64,000 bases of DNA from Gracilaria vermiculophylla (Eukaryota > Rhodophyta > Florideophyceae > Gracilariales > Gracilariaceae). The stretch spans positions 1,421,704 through 1,485,703 of the forward strand of contig JAHNZQ020003146.1 of the NCBI GenBank assembly GCA_019155205.2, in the 5' to 3' direction. The notes under the pieces were generated by a model. It did no database searches. It was not told where the DNA came from and saw only the letters and a list, made by a program, of their open reading frames with translations. Positions 1-12,300 of the stretch are shown piece by piece (within the stretch, counting starts at the first letter, position 1; each line of letters opens with the position of its first letter). The translations under genes and the position numbers were made by a program.

Positions 1-13
1 ACGGCATCTCGTT

Positions 14-515
14 CTACGCAACCTGCAGATTGTAATTTAGCAGCGTCCCCGCCCCAGACTTGCTTCCTGCGGTGCCCTTTGATGAGATTCTGAATTTTGA
101 AACAGCAAAAGATCCGGATAGTTGGCACCAACAACGGGAGCAAACATCCGGAAGCTGACTGATACGAAGACTTCCGGTAGAGGCGATCATCGTGGCACAG
201 AGTATAGGAAGTGATGCCCTCGTCTGCGTCCTGGAGATAAGCCGATAGGGTGCCGACCGCGAGTTCCGTCGAGGCGAGCAACATGACAAATCCTTCTGTG
301 GAGCCATGTGAATCTATATCCTCATAGGTGTGATACGCGACCTTGATTAGCGTTGAAATACAGTGGTTCAAAGGAACCCAATGGTCCCTCCAGGATTCGG
401 TCAGCTTGAGGTAATACTTCGGATGTTGCCCCGAAGGCATTTCACGGAACTCCATGTTGTGCCAACCATAAAAGTATCCGAAGGCATTCCGCACTCGGGT
501 CTTCAGAAAAGAGGG
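14..515 (-). pseudogene. Ty3/Gypsy pol relic (RNase H/integrase N-terminal region)
   Basis: Read on the minus strand across several frames, this stretch has fragments resembling the end of a Gypsy RNase H and the start of an integrase. Examples are LLASTELAVGTLSAYL followed by DDRLYRKSSYQ and LLVPT, the usual layout just before the integrase zinc-binding domain. No open frame spans the whole segment. It runs off the left edge of the window. The assignment rests on short motifs only and the boundaries are approximate. Confidence 0.35.
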
Positions 516-517
516 TA

Positions 518-1066
518 TGTAGTACAGTGGTTCCTAATTTGATATTTTCAGGTGGCTTTTCAACGAGATACTCTGAAACAGGGTTTGTATTTTATTCACT
601 GTCACGCGTGGTACATTTTTCGGCTCCCCTGTGCTACAGTATCATTAAGCAACCGTAGAATTTATATTTTTTTAGTTAAATGGTGCAGTTAACTACTACC
701 ATAAGGAGACCTGTCTAGGCAGACTTCCAGCATGGTACTTAATCCGGTTGTCGAACGCCACCTCTGGGGAAGTAAAACAAGCACCCTTCAGTCTACGTCT
801 ACTTTCCCAGTTGGAGGCTCTCGTTTAATATCCTTAGGTTTTCAAGCCACCAATCTCCAGTTTGCCTCCTAGGGGCGCCTGGAGAATCATTGTCCGCCAA
901 GTGATTCACCATCTCTGTTTTGTTTGCGGACCCCCTTTTAAGACTCCCCCGGCTCGTGACAGTGAAAACTGGAGACAACCTTCAGGACCTCCCACCTTTG
1001 GAGTCAAAAAAAATTCTAACGGACTTTGTGCGCTACCACCTCGAATGTAGAACTGAAGGTACCATA
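518..1066 (+). repeat. 550-bp LTR-like repeat, copy 1
   Basis: First of five copies of a non-coding repeat of about 550 bp. It starts TGTAGTACAGTGG and ends near GGTACCATA, against TACCACA in the best copy. The ends have the TG...CA form of an LTR. The purine-rich stretch AGAAAAGAGGGTA just before it resembles a polypurine tract and is also present next to copy 5. Other copies are at 6456-7010 (-), 18985-19537 (+), 23628-24179 (-) and 63365-63920 (-). I see no gene inside it. Confidence 0.7.
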
Positions 1067-1216
1067 AATTATATTGCGGCAATGTTCCTGCTTGATGAAT
1101 ATATTCTTGCCATACTCCAGTAACGGTTCCATCTTTGTCACCAAATGATTTCTTGCTTAACCACTCAGCATCAGGGTGGGATATTCATTCATAAAAGTAA
1201 GAAACTGGTATCGTCT

Positions 1217-2501
1217 TCACTTTCTTCTGTGCTTGAGAATAGCTCCAACTTTATATTCTTCGCCTTCTTTTGATTTTATCGGTTTGGTCCTTGGCTGAAC
1301 AGGTGAAGCTATATCAGATGTTTGCTCCTTGTGAGCTATGGTATGGCTGACATGGACAATAGGATGAATCTTGATATGATCAGGGACCTCAACCTTCAAA
1401 TCATTCTTTCCGATTAACTTCACGATTTGGAAAGGCCCGAATTTTCTGGCGCTCTATTTATTAGATTCTTGAGACTTCGGATAGGCATCCTTGAAAATGA
1501 CCTGTTGAGCCACACTTTTCCTACAACTCAAATTTAGGAACCAGATACTTCAAAGAACAATGCGCGCTTTGACCAGCTTATGCAATTTTGTAGGAGTACT
1601 GTGCATCTCCATGTGAGGCTTTTAGCTTTTTCTTGAGTTATTCCACATTATACATTTGTGTCTCTTTTCCAGTAAGCATTTCCAGAGAAGATTGGCTACC
1701 CATCTAAGATCCAATTCAAGTAATGACATCCCAAGATTACAAGTCACTGCAGAGATGTATGCAAAGTGAGGGGCAGGCAGCAGTTCAACCCAGTCATTTT
1801 GATGGTAAGAGCAATAAAAAGGTAGGTAGAATTCTGTTCATGATTTCAATCGTTCCATCAGTCTGTAGATGTTTGCTCGTAGACATATTCAACTTTGCTC
1901 CACAAAGCCTCATCAGATTATCCCAAAACGTGGATGTGAACTATGGGTTTTGGTCCGAGGTCATGCCACCTGGCAATCCATGGCGCTTAAGAATGTCTCA
2001 AAAAAAGTCCTTTGCCGTGTCTTCCGCTGTGTAATTTGTTGTGCAACTTAAGAAATGAACTCTTCTGGTCAACGGATGAACGCATGTAGTTATCGCATCA
2101 AACCCCCCTTTTGACTTGAATGAGCTTACGATAAAGTCTGTAGATAATGATCTCCCTCTTCTCTCAGATAAATCTAAAGATTCTGAGTCGGTTAGTCTCT
2201 TCTGATTGGAGTCCTTACACTACTGACACCTCATTTGTCCTCTGACATACTTCCGAACATCTCGATGCTTGTACCTCCAATAGATATTGTTGAGTCTTGA
2301 CAATGTCTTCGCAGCCTTAAAATGGCCAAATATCTTAATACTATTTACTAGTTGCAACACATCGGACGCGGAATTTCTCGGTATACAAATTTTTACAGTG
2401 CAGAAGAGTCTTTCACCACCCGTTTTGAACATTTGTAGTATCTTTTCCAGTTTCCGTCCATGAATATGATAATCTGCCCATCCATCTTTCATGTCTTTCA
2501 C
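1217..2501 (-). pseudogene. Gypsy A integrase fragments
   Basis: At 2220-2501 the stretch GHFKAAKTLSRLNNIYW followed by KYVRGQMRCQ is the HHCC zinc-binding domain. At 1217-1423 the segment KLIGKNDLKVEVPD, IHPIVHVSHT and YKVGAILKHRRK is the integrase C-terminal tail that leads into a chromodomain in many Gypsy elements. The DDE core between them is not readable in one frame. Confidence 0.7.
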
Positions 2502-2798
2502 AACATCACTTAATAAATGATTCTGATCGTATCAAGTTATCACGTCTTTATCTTTGACATATGGCAATTCAACGTCCTTGCATGGTAAGCCACTGTCAAT
2601 CGTTTCCATATCATGAAGAGCTCTAGATGGAACATCTCCCAAGACGTGTATCTTACCAAGTTTAAGGTTTATATGGAATTTTGCGAAGTTTCCAAGAGTT
2701 TCAAGCTATCTCGAATCTTTTCTGCATAGTTTCGTTTTTGTAAAGAAATTCTCTAGCATTCGGTTGTCTGAGAAGACTTCGAACACCTACCCTTCCAC

Positions 2799-3811
2799 CT
2801 AACATATGGACCTATGAAGGAATGAGATAAGCTCGAGTAGCTCTCTGTCAAAAGCTGTATACACGGACTCTGTTGGGCATAAATTCCTTGAGTAGAATGC
2901 AAAAACAAGGTCTCTTCCATTTTCATCACGTTGTGTCAAAGATCCACCAAGAGCAGTCTGTGAAGCATCAATGTGACACATGAACGGCTTGCTTTGATCT
3001 GGCGATACCAAGAGCGGTGCATTTTTGATTGCTTCTTTTAAGGTCTTAAATGCTTCATCCCAATCTTCATTCCATTTTTCGATAAGTGGATATTTCATTG
3101 GCAGATTCGTCATTGACGCAGTACATTCTATAAAAGTTTGTACGCAAAGTCGAAAGAAGTGCGGTGGCCATAGAAAACTTGGAATTTTAAGTTACGATTT
3201 CGGCTCTTACCATGTCTTCAGTACTCTGAACTTAGATGCGTTAACTATAAGTCCATCCTTACCGAAAAGGAATCCTAGGAAGCCGATCTCTGTTTTCATA
3301 AACTCACACTTATCTGGGGACACGAACAACTTGTTTTCTTTCAAGCGATGCAATACAGTTTCTAAGTTCTGCAAGTGACTTCCTTCATCTTTACTGAAAA
3401 TCAGGAGATCATCCATATGAACTACCAGTAAATCATCAATACAATCATCAAAGGCTGGTTTATCATCGTCCGAAAAGGCTCAAGAGAATTACAAAGCTCG
3501 ATGGGCATAACAAGATACTCAAATTTCCCATACTTTGTGTTGAACGCAGTTTTCTCGATATCTTAAGGCTTCACCCGTATCTAATGGAATATCATCTTAA
3601 GATAAAACTCGGAGAAAAACTTTTCTCCTCCAAGCCCATCAAAGGTCTCATCGGATCTCGGCATGGGAGCGTTATTTTTCTTAATGAGTTGATTAAGTGC
3701 TCTATTGTCTACGATTCCTCTTAATTTACCGTTTTGGTTCACGAAAGGTAACGGAGCTTCATGCGGTGATTTGCTTGGTCTTGTCTTCACTAATTTCAGC
3801 AACCCCTCCAC
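2799..3811 (-). pseudogene. Gypsy A reverse transcriptase and RNase H fragments
   Basis: Three minus-strand blocks. At 3581-3811 is the RT N-terminal part (SPHEAPLPFV, RGIVDNRALNQL). At 3207-3416 is the palm region, with MDDLLIFSKD as the damaged YxDD box and KCEFMKTEIGFLG. At 2799-3113 is RNase H (WDEAFKTLKEAI, PFMCHIDASQTALGG, ELLELISFLH). Stops and shifts separate the blocks. The family is unambiguous but the enzyme is dead. Confidence 0.8.
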
Positions 3812-4133
3812 ATATTCTTTTGCTGCTTCTAACTCGACAGCAGACAGCTGGAATAATGGACGGTTTGAGGGCTTCGAGTCTTCTTTAAAAAGGATCTCAT
3901 TATCAATGGATGGTTTGGTGGCAATCCGAGTGGTTATTTTGTTTTAAAAACAGGCTCGAATTCTGTAGGCAGTCTCCCCAACATGGCCTTTTTTTCAGTA
4001 AACGATTCCCTCTCCGAATGTTTAACCTCTCGGATCTTAACTTAAAACACTTCTACTTTCATCTTCTTTTTTTTATCATTCCTTGGAACATTTTCACACC
4101 CATATTCATTTCTTGAATCCTTTCATCAATGTT

Positions 4134-4586
4134 TTATATCGCTGGAATGACATCGGGTCCAAACTTCACAATCCTTTGTTTATATTCGATTGTTGGATGA
4201 TGGGCAACATGCCACCGCCTTCCCATCAGAACTTTATACATGAAATTGGCAACGATCCAATTGGACTTATAGGTATGGGCTTCAAGTCGTGAAGTCCCAT
4301 TGAGTATGACTTCCGATGCTCCTTCTTTTGTTCCTTTCTGAGAATGCTCAACTGTATCGTTTTCCTTATATCTGTCAAAGATGTTTCTGCTTCTATATTT
4401 AGCCCGAAGCTCTCCGTGCACCACGTTAGTATTACAAACATCATCTTGCAATACTTTCAAACTGAGTTTATTCATGGTACCACTCAGTATATGTACGGGA
4501 TCTACGGTTATAGGTCCTTCCATAAGGATGTTGTCATCATGACTCCTAATCATAGCATTCGACTGTGCAGATGAGATATTCGGCAC
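4134..4586 (-). pseudogene. Gypsy A retropepsin-like fragment
   Basis: A 150-codon open stretch between gag and RT. Its end, YKVLMGRRWHVAHHPTIEYK, has the typical Gypsy protease tail in which a vLLGrdWl-like motif is followed by an iDYkqr-like motif. The catalytic DSG/DTG triad is not intact in this frame. Identification comes from the tail motif and position. Confidence 0.5.
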
Positions 4587-4732
4587 ATCACGGACCTCTT
4601 CTCTTCTTTAGGTTTTCACTTCGTCCTTTTGAAAATTCGAAGCGCTCTCCAAGCGGTTTACTACACTCTCTTCGTGTCCAACCTGAGTGTTTACTACTTC
4701 CTCACGTGCACCACTCAGTTTTTTGGAGGACG

Positions 4733-5233
4733 CTAGTCATTGTCGAGAGTCCAGTTCGTTTCGGCGTTGTTACCCTGAAAAGTCTTTCTCTTCTGCTGGT
4801 TATTTCCATTCTCATGTTTCCACGGACGGAATCTAGGCTTGTGACAGAGAAAACAGGCATTTTCATTCAAATCTGTCATTTGCTCAGCACTCATTTCTCG
4901 CTGATTATTTTGCCTTTGGACGTTTCCAATCTGCACAGGAACTATTTCAGTCTGAAAACCTGTATTTAATCCGAATCCGTGCTTTGAGAAGAATTCTGCA
5001 CCACAGAGAGCTCCGTCAATGTCTAGCGCACTCTTTACTGCTTCTTCAAAGATTATTAGACTGGCTCTGTGAACTTCCAGGAAAATATGAGGATTCAATC
5101 GTTTGATGAATGTCGTGTGCTTCTCGAAATCAATTATTCCTGGAATGTCGATCACATTGTTTTGAAAATCAGACAAATAGATGGCCAAACTGGTTCTCTG
5201 CTTTAGCTTATGGAGTCTGTCTCGTGCTCTCAA
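4733..5233 (-). pseudogene. Gypsy A gag fragment
   Basis: A 166-codon open stretch with capsid-like helices, for example a segment around FIKRLNPHIF and a downstream polar region. It ends in CFLCHKPRFRPWKHEN, which looks like a damaged CCHC zinc knuckle. It sits at the head of element A, as a gag should. There is no good ATG context and the frame is lost before the protease. Confidence 0.55.
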
Positions 5234-6455
5234 AATACTGTCTTAGGGCACAAACTAGTTCTCGGCAGAGACGTTAGAGGCTTCCCAAAAGATGCGGTAC
5301 TTTTTCTACCAATATTAGCGCAAACCACTGGATAACAGCGGTATCCGTTACATAAGTTGAAGAAAAATCGACTGCAATACGTGCATCCATGTCCAAATCC
5401 TGCCCATTGTGATCGAGATGAAGCTATTTCTCAACTGATTTTAAACATGCACGAACGGTCAAGGCATCACGGTGGCCATCGATTCAGACTTCAATGGTTT
5501 CATGTATTACATGTTGAACTTTTTTTCCTATTCTTAAAAATCTTCTTTTTCTTAATGTTTATAGCACCGGTAAGGATGGTCCTTTGATCCCGAGTTTATC
5601 CTCTTGGAAGGAAGTATTATGATATTCAATAACTCTGACTATATTTGACAATAGGCAGCTACTGCTCCGCTGATTATTCAGGATATCCCCATCAGTCTAC
5701 CTACAATCCCAGGGTGCGATGTAGTCAATGAAAACCTTCACGCTGTCCTCATCTTAATAACACGGCTTAACGAGTCGATAGTGAAATAAAGTGTACAGCG
5801 CGTTGAGAGAATCTAGAAAAGTCTACATCATTCAATGCTTGACTGTGCTTTGCTGAAAAACGTTCTTTGAAACCCGCACCGAGCAGGTCTGACCTAGCAA
5901 ATAGCCAATAAGTCAGAAGGGGTGAAGAGTGTACTTGGCATTACAGCTGTTACACCTGGTCGGTAAATAATGTTCGGTAGTATTCCGCTTTGTCCTGCAC
6001 CCGATATACACGGGCTAGTCACAGCACTCTGCAAGGGTGGTTCTAACACCCAATAGCCAGCATCTGTAACCCCAATACTGTTTCAACGAATACCTGCCTC
6101 TCCTGCCCACAAGTTAACCTACTGTAAACCACTTTATACAGATTAGATGATTTAGCACAGTTGACTTCCAATAAAATTTCCGATTGAAAGAAGAGAACTT
6201 CCAGTGAAAATGATGTACTTTTCACGGAAATCAGAATTTGAGATCAAAACTAGATCTCTAAAAATCACAATAGTTCTTGAAAATTCCATTTCAAAAACAT
6301 TCCACTTCAAAAACGTTCCCGTTTATATCGGAGGTTATTTTCTTCAATCGGTTCGGCCACAGCGGCCGGAACGGTAGCGAGGCTACGAGTGAAAAAAATT
6401 GGAGTAGGTTGACGGTACGTTTAATAAAATTTTACATGATTATCCTGATGCCCCT
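5234..6455. other. Region without a recognisable gene
   Basis: About 1.2 kb of AT-rich sequence between Gypsy A and repeat copy 2. Only short open frames are present and none resembles a known family. It probably includes untranslatable retroelement debris. Confidence 0.5.
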
Positions 6456-7010
6456 TGTGGTACCGTCAGTTCTTTTTTTGAGGTAATAGCGCACAACTTC
6501 CGCTTGGCGTTTTTGTTTACTCCAAAGGCGCGAGTTCCTAAAGGTGGTCCCCGGTAATCGCTGTGGCGAGAGCCGGTGGAGTTTTGAAAGGGGATCCGCG
6601 AATACCAAGCGGGGGGGGAGGATCACTGGGCGGACAATGCTGCTACAGGCGCCGGTAAGAGGCGACCTGGGGATTAGCGGCTTAGAATCATCATAATGTA
6701 CGACGAGAGTCTCCAACCGTAAAAAGCGATCTAGACTCGATGGTGCTTGGTTTACTTCTCCAGAGGTGGAGCTCGACCGGCAGATTGAGTATCAAGCCGG
6801 AAGCCCGCCTCGGCAGGTCTCACTATTGTAGTAATTACCCGCACAGATTTTCTAAAATAAATATAAATTCTACCGTCCCGCAAGACTACTGTATCGCACG
6901 CGGGCCGCCTTATGCACCATATGGCTCAGTTAATAAAATACGAGCCCTCCTTAGGAATATCGGGCCATAGAGCTACTCCATAATATCAACATAAAAGTAA
7001 CTGTACTATA
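6456..7010 (-). repeat. 550-bp LTR-like repeat, copy 2
   Basis: Inverted copy, starting TGTGGTACCGTCA at its left end and ending near CTGTACTATA at its right end. It shares the internal block with the GGATCCGCG, AGGATCACTGGGCGGACAATG and GGAGCTCGACCGGC signatures seen in copies 3, 4 and 5. It is the most diverged copy. No coding capacity is seen. Confidence 0.65.
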
Positions 7011-7349
7011 TTCCTGTTAAACGAGAGCACCACGCCTTTTATAGACTTCAGAGTCTCCCCACTGGAGAAATCTAGAACAGAGTTGTAAACTGTCCACCAC
7101 AATAAGCTGAGTTGAGAAGTTTACGGAAAGTTCTAGTGACGTCGATTAACTATCTTACGACGACACACATAATAAATAAAGTGTAACTTGCAAAACGTTT
7201 GTCTTATAGTATGTGTAGAATCCTGTGAAACGGGAACAAAAGCCTCGGATATATTATCCAAAACTTACGACAATAAGGATATAGTAGACTAAATAGATAC
7301 TGAAGAACAATATAAGTCTACGAAGCTTTCTGAAGGAGAATCAGCAAAA
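7011..7349. other. Region without a recognisable gene
   Basis: AT-rich sequence between repeat copy 2 and a Copia relic. No open frame of interest and no structured repeat seen. Confidence 0.4.
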
Positions 7350-8260
7350 GAACAAATACACGTACTGAAATGTATAAAACAACTATAACAGCTTGGAATG
7401 TTAAATTCTAAAGAAGAATACATATCGAGAATTCAAAAAAGTTGACCGAAAAGGAAAAGTATTAAAATGTTGAAGAAATACACGCTATAATACTACGTAG
7501 AAAAGAAGGGAAAAAGAAAGACTCAAATATAAGTTGTGGCGCGATCTTACAAAAACAGTCTCGTGAGAAACTGAGGCGGAAACATAATTTCAAATTTCGT
7601 TACTGTGAGAAAAAAGCTCACCAAATGCCCAACTGATTCAAATGCCAAACCGATCGGAAGAATTCGAAAATTAGGCAAAACGTTGACGAAAAGAGTAAAT
7701 ATTTTTTATGGTAAAAAAGAATCCAAAACAACTTTTTGCACGAGGTACTCAGGTTCAGACGCAATATCTTACATGACAAAATACAAAACAATTAGTCACG
7801 GAAAATGATATTAAAAAAACTGACCGTATGTAAATAAGGCTTGGAGATGGAACAACAGTATATTGTTCCATGAAAGAGAATGTTGACATGAAAATATTCC
7901 TGTATAGAAACTTGTTCTCCATAACAATTCAGGATGTACTGTACGTGCCAGAAATTGCAACTAATATATTATCTATTGAATAATTGGATACAAGAGGACA
8001 CAAAATGTATTTCAAGATTGGCTTATGTTCTATAGCATTAAAAATTTCTTGAAAAAAGTTATTTAAAAAACGAAGAGACAATATAGCGTATAGCTTTAAA
8101 AGCTCAAAGGTCATCAAATAATTTAATTCAGCAAACGCAACCACATTTACGGAAACATATCTATGGGATGCACGACTGAAACATCCCAGCAAAAGCTTTT
8201 CGGGACAAAGTATTTCTAACCAAGCGGAATATGGATTACAAGACAAATAAAAAATGTAGT
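7350..8260 (+). pseudogene. Ty1/Copia gag-protease-integrase relic
   Basis: Very AT-rich plus-strand relic. Fragments in shifting frames match Copia order. YSGSDAISYMTKYKTISHG corresponds to the protease DSGAxxHMT region. LGDGTTVYC and IQDVLYVPEIATNILSIE match the conserved LGDG...VLYVP.IATNLLSI stretch, and WDARLKHPSKS the GAG-pre-integrase WHrRLGHPS motif. Many stops. Base composition differs sharply from the Copia element at 26-31 kb, so this is a separate family. Confidence 0.6.
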
Positions 8261-8261
8261 G

Positions 8262-8460
8262 CAATAGCCCGCAAGCGGAAAAAGCGTACAAAGACGTCCG
8301 AATCTTCCTCCGTGGAGGTAGTTTGGTGGTAGAGCCCTCTCGAGAGAACATCACGACAATGTCGGGTGTAAGACCGAGGTTGCTCCGTCAGTTGCTGTAC
8401 CCGCATGGCGGTGAAAACGTACCATAACAGAACGTGGGAGATGCCCAAACGGCTGGACCG
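8262..8460 (-). repeat. LTR-like direct repeat, left copy (paired with 15060-15240)
   Basis: Around 8262-8350 the sequence resembles 15060-15180 closely. Both contain the signatures GACTTCCGAATCTTCCTC or GACGTCCGAATCTTCCTC and TCGGGTGTAAGAC, in the same orientation. The pair brackets Gypsy element B and is about 6.8 kb apart, as expected for its two LTRs. The exact ends could not be fixed. Confidence 0.5.
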
Positions 8461-9499
8461 TCTCGGAAGAAGGGTCGTACTTGTACCTGTTTACGTGGTA
8501 TTGCAACACTCCTTTCTCGTTGTATGAGTGTCAGACGACTCGTTCTAAAACATGTTCGTGTATGTGACCCTTTTGGCCATGCCGGGGTATTCTAGAATCT
8601 TCCTGCGCTGAGCTGTTGGTTCTATTTTGAGTTTGTCTCCCCATCTTGGGATGTTGGCTTCCGCCTCTCGGTAATCTGGTCTGACCGCAAGCCTGCGTGG
8701 CTCCTGTTCGATGGCTGCTGCGGCTTGGAACGCGCTGCTATTTCCGTCTTAGGCGGGCTGCCATGTATGCGTGAGCAGCTCAGGTCCGCGAGATTGCCTC
8801 TGGCGATCGGCGAGATTGCAGCAGGGTTCTGCGAGGTTGCGGGTAGTTCTCGAAACACGTACCTTTCTTGGGGCCACACCTACGAGCTCCATGTGTACTT
8901 TCGTTCCGGAGGCTGACATGTGGTGGCTTCTGTCTCCGTCGTTGCCGGTGGGTTCGACTAGGTTGAGTAGCGTTTCCGGCGCGGCCAGGCTCTCCAAACC
9001 CTCCACCACTCTTCTTGCGGTGTGATTTCCTTTCGCTGTGGCGTTTACCTCCGTCGAAGACGGTGTTCACTTCAGGACGGTGTCCCGAGTATGCTGCGGC
9101 AAAGTGTCACACATCCGGCGGTCAGGGCGTGTTTTCGGTTGCGACGGCGAGCAGAAAACGTCCTTTAGGGAAGCGGAAGAGAGGGCCTCCCTCCCCCTAG
9201 ACGGAGCGGCGGGAAACACCGACTTTGCAGCCTGACAGGTAAATATTCCAGTGTGGACTGGACTTCTTGAGTGTCAAATGTGAGGGCCCGGCACGCCCAT
9301 CAAAGTCGGCTTGCCTCCCGAGTTGTACAAGAGATCTGAGAGACCCCGGAACGCGTGAGACAAGACGGCAGGCAGTCTCATTGCTTGTATATCGGATTTT
9401 TCTGGCGGACTAGAGGCCGCTGTACCCCTTTGGATTTGGCAGTGATGGATTACCTCCGAAAAGGGAGAAGGAGCCGGGCTAATATGATCATAGGACTGA

Positions 9500-10547
9500 C
9501 GTTCGTGGTTTTATTTCATGGAGACCACGATAGTATCGGTTGTTACTGAGATGACCTTGAACTGCCCGTCCGGCTCAGGCAAGAGGAAGTGCCGCTTCTT
9601 TCCGTCGGTAATAAAGAATTCCTTTCGAACGAACACAAAGTCACGGGCTTCAAGGGGTCTAGGGCGTTCCAGCTACAAAACGGCGTCGAAAAGCCGCTTG
9701 TAAGCATCTTGGGCGGGTGCAATTGACTTCTGCGTAGCGGTGACGAGTTTTGCCAGTCAGTCCTTCCACCGTTGGCGGGAGTCACCAACTGATGAGAAAG
9801 TTCCAAGCGTATCGCAGGGTTCCAAGCCACCGAGGGTGGAGTCCGCGACGGTACCAACTGAAACGGTGACACCCCAGGAGTCCGATTAACTTGCGTGTGT
9901 TATGCAAACGTGAGCGCGTCTTTGTACAGATCCCATATCTTTCGGCGGTCAATAACATACGAGCGCAGAGAAGCGAGTATCGTACGGTTTAAACGTTCAA
10001 CGTGCTCCTCACATTGCGGATGGCATGTCGTAGTGAACAGGTTATTCACATCAAGGATACGACAGACATCTAGCAAGAACTTTGAAGCGAATTATTTCCC
10101 GTTATTGAACAGTAACTCCATTAGAGGGTCATAGCTAAATACCATATGCGTGACGGACGCGTTGGAAACGGTAAAGGCGGGAATTGTCCGTAGAGATACA
10201 GTTCGAACCAGTTTAGAGAACTGTTTCGTAATAACGAGAAGGAACTTATTACTTCTCTGGGTCGTGAGGAGGGGGCTGAAGATGTCGATCGCAACAAACG
10301 CAAGCAATGGCATTGCAGGGAATAGGAAGAGTTGTATTGTGTGCTTGTGGAGCGTCAACCGGTTTTTTGCACACTAAGTACAGAAATGCAAAACTTTGAA
10401 ATAGTCTGCCGCCATTTCAGGCCAGTTAACATCCCTCCTGAGGGTCAGGTAGAGCGTTTTTCTGCCAGAACGGCTTCTGACTATCGCGTAATGCGAATGG
10501 TGCAACAACAAACGTTTTTTTGGGGACTGAAGGATAACGATCTGTAA
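9500..10547 (-). pseudogene. Gypsy B integrase fragments
   Basis: Minus strand. The HHCC region is in shifting frames around 10547-10360 (HHSHYAIV, LRRDVNWPEMA, CAKNRLTL). The core at 10092-10358 shows LFPAMPLLAFVAIDIFSPL with the first Asp; the second Asp motif is mutated to NNGK. A C-terminal part around 9870-9500 (ARDFVFVRKEFF, DGQFKVISVTTDTIVV) is the GPY-like tail. It is interrupted by stops. Confidence 0.7.
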
Positions 10548-10599
10548 GGTAGATTCGATGATGTGGAAAAGATATCCGACGTCACTAACCAGAAAAAAA

Positions 10600-11061
10600 T
10601 GAATTTCACCACCGTTTATTCCGGCTCGTATCTGTGGACGTCATAATTTGTAGTGAAGACGTCGGGGCCTCAGTGATTGAATGCTGAGACTGAGTAACAG
10701 ATAAAATTTTGGGTAGTGTGAGACTGTACCACTGCCCGATAGAAGAAAGGAGTTTAATGATGATGGCTAGTCTCCCAGAAGGAAGTTACCACGTGGCCGG
10801 TGAACAGCGGTATTTATACTGTTTTGGAATTACAAATCCAGCCAGATTACGCACAAATCATTTGTGCGATAAAAACATTAAAATTACACTCTGTAGTAAA
10901 GTGCAGTGTGGTGAAATATTCTGTACACAAAGAAGGAAGTACACACGGCAAATTATTTGGCAAAATTAAATGAGCCAATCACTAAACTACTTGTAATTGC
11001 AACGAATATATTGCAACCCAGGAACCAAATTAAGAATTTTTGAAAGGTGAACAAACCAGCA
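10600..11061 (-). repeat. Putative 3' LTR of Gypsy C
   Basis: On the minus strand it begins TGCTGGTTTG at 11061 and could end at a CA at 10600. It contains CAGTATAAATACCGC (a TATA box, around 10809-10823) and CCGGAATAAACGG (a polyadenylation signal, around 10611-10623) in the right order for U3-R-U5. Its first 127 bases recur exactly at 12301-12427. The left end is inferred. Confidence 0.6.
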
Positions 11062-11124
11062 GTGACACAACCCCGGACTCAGACATTGCTACATCGAAGC
11101 AATATCATGGGAATGGCGAGGATT

Positions 11125-12200
11125 TTATGTAACCAATCTTCTACCGTGAATCGTTTTTCTTGTATGACGATTGTGAGCTGACGTTAGCGCATAGTGTGGG
11201 TGATTCGCAGAAGTAATCACACATGGTCCGTAAAACTTAGACGAAAATGGAGGCCACTTGATATTCGAACCCAAAGCCTTGCCACGAGCAACTAGTACGA
11301 AGTCTCCAACCTTGAATTTCTTACTAAAAGCAGATCGAGAAAGTCTCTCATTGACGAAAATCATATGAATAGCTCTGGAAGTAGACAAAGCCAAAGTTTC
11401 CACATTTCGATTTTCAGCGGTAGAGTCTTCAACGTTTCCATCAGGAGAATACTCCAGCGGCATTTTTGGGACAATCCCGTACATTAACTCATAAGGAGAG
11501 AACCCAGAAGCCAAGTTGCGACGCCTGTATCCATATAACACTTTACATATAACAAGATCCCAGTCGGTTGGCCGAGAGTGAACCATCTTTCCAATTCCTC
11601 TCTTGATCGTCCCAACCATACGTTCTGCTCTACCATTAGACATAAGAGCATAAGCAAGAACCGTTTTCCACTTAATATTGTTCTGCTCCATGACGTTTTC
11701 CAGAGAGCCAGCCGTAAAACATGGACCGTTGTCGGATACTATTACTCTTGGTCTTCCAGATGGCATGATGACTTGTTCTTCGACGAATGCAATAAGTTCA
11801 GCAGCGGTAGCTGCAGGAGTGGGACATACAATTGGCCAACCAGTAAGATGCTCAACACAGACAAGCAAATGCTTATTTCCACGAGGTGTTGTAGGCAAAA
11901 GTCCAGCGAAATCGATTGAGAACACATCAAAGAGAGAAGTCAACGGAGCCCTTAGTCCAGAGTAATATTTGGGGATACGAGTCATCTTTTGACAATCGTC
12001 ACAGGTTTTCACATAGTCCTGAATCTCCTTATACACTGCAGGCCACCAGAATCAATCGGTAATGGGTTTTTGGGTAGCTCTAGAGTCCCAGTGTCCAATA
12101 TCGTCATGATACAATTGTAGGATAATAGATCTCTTTCTGACGCGAGGAACTAGTTTCAATCCTCCCTGAACCCGACGAAATAGATCACTTTCCCAGACTA
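11125..12200 (-). pseudogene. Gypsy C integrase, nearly intact
   Basis: From the N gap the frame reads the zinc-binding region (YHDDIGHWDSRATQKPITD), then one in-frame TGA near 12049-12051, then FWWPAVYKEIQDYVKTCDDC and a 303-codon stretch. The DDE core is present: DFAGLLP (first D), VIVSDNGPCF (second D) and GRAERMVGTIKRG (E). A GPF-like C-terminal region follows (FKVGDFVLVARG, KFYGPCVI). Only the single stop breaks it, which marks the element as recent compared with its neighbours. Confidence 0.85.
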
Positions 12201-12300
12201 NNNNNNNNNNNNNNNNNNNNNNNNNNNNNNNNNNNNNNNNNNNNNNNNNNNNNNNNNNNNNNNNNNNNNNNNNNNNNNNNNNNNNNNNNNNNNNNNNNNN
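12201..12300. other. Assembly gap (100 N)
   Basis: Exactly 100 N, the conventional placeholder for a gap of unknown length. It lies inside Gypsy C between its integrase and the first 127 bases of its right LTR. Confidence 0.99.

Larger units (their letters stand above)
1217..5233 (-). mobile_element. Degenerate Ty3/Gypsy retrotransposon A
   Basis: On the minus strand, read from high to low coordinates, the remains occur in canonical Gypsy order: gag, protease, reverse transcriptase, RNase H, integrase zinc domain, integrase C-terminus. Each is broken by stops and frameshifts, so no product is expected. No matching pair of LTRs was recognised. The 550-bp repeat copies on either side are in opposite orientations and cannot be its two LTRs. 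Confidence 0.8.

Noticed and set aside
518..7010. Repeat copies 1 and 2 as the two LTRs of Gypsy A
   Set aside because: They are in opposite orientation, whereas LTRs of one element must be direct repeats.
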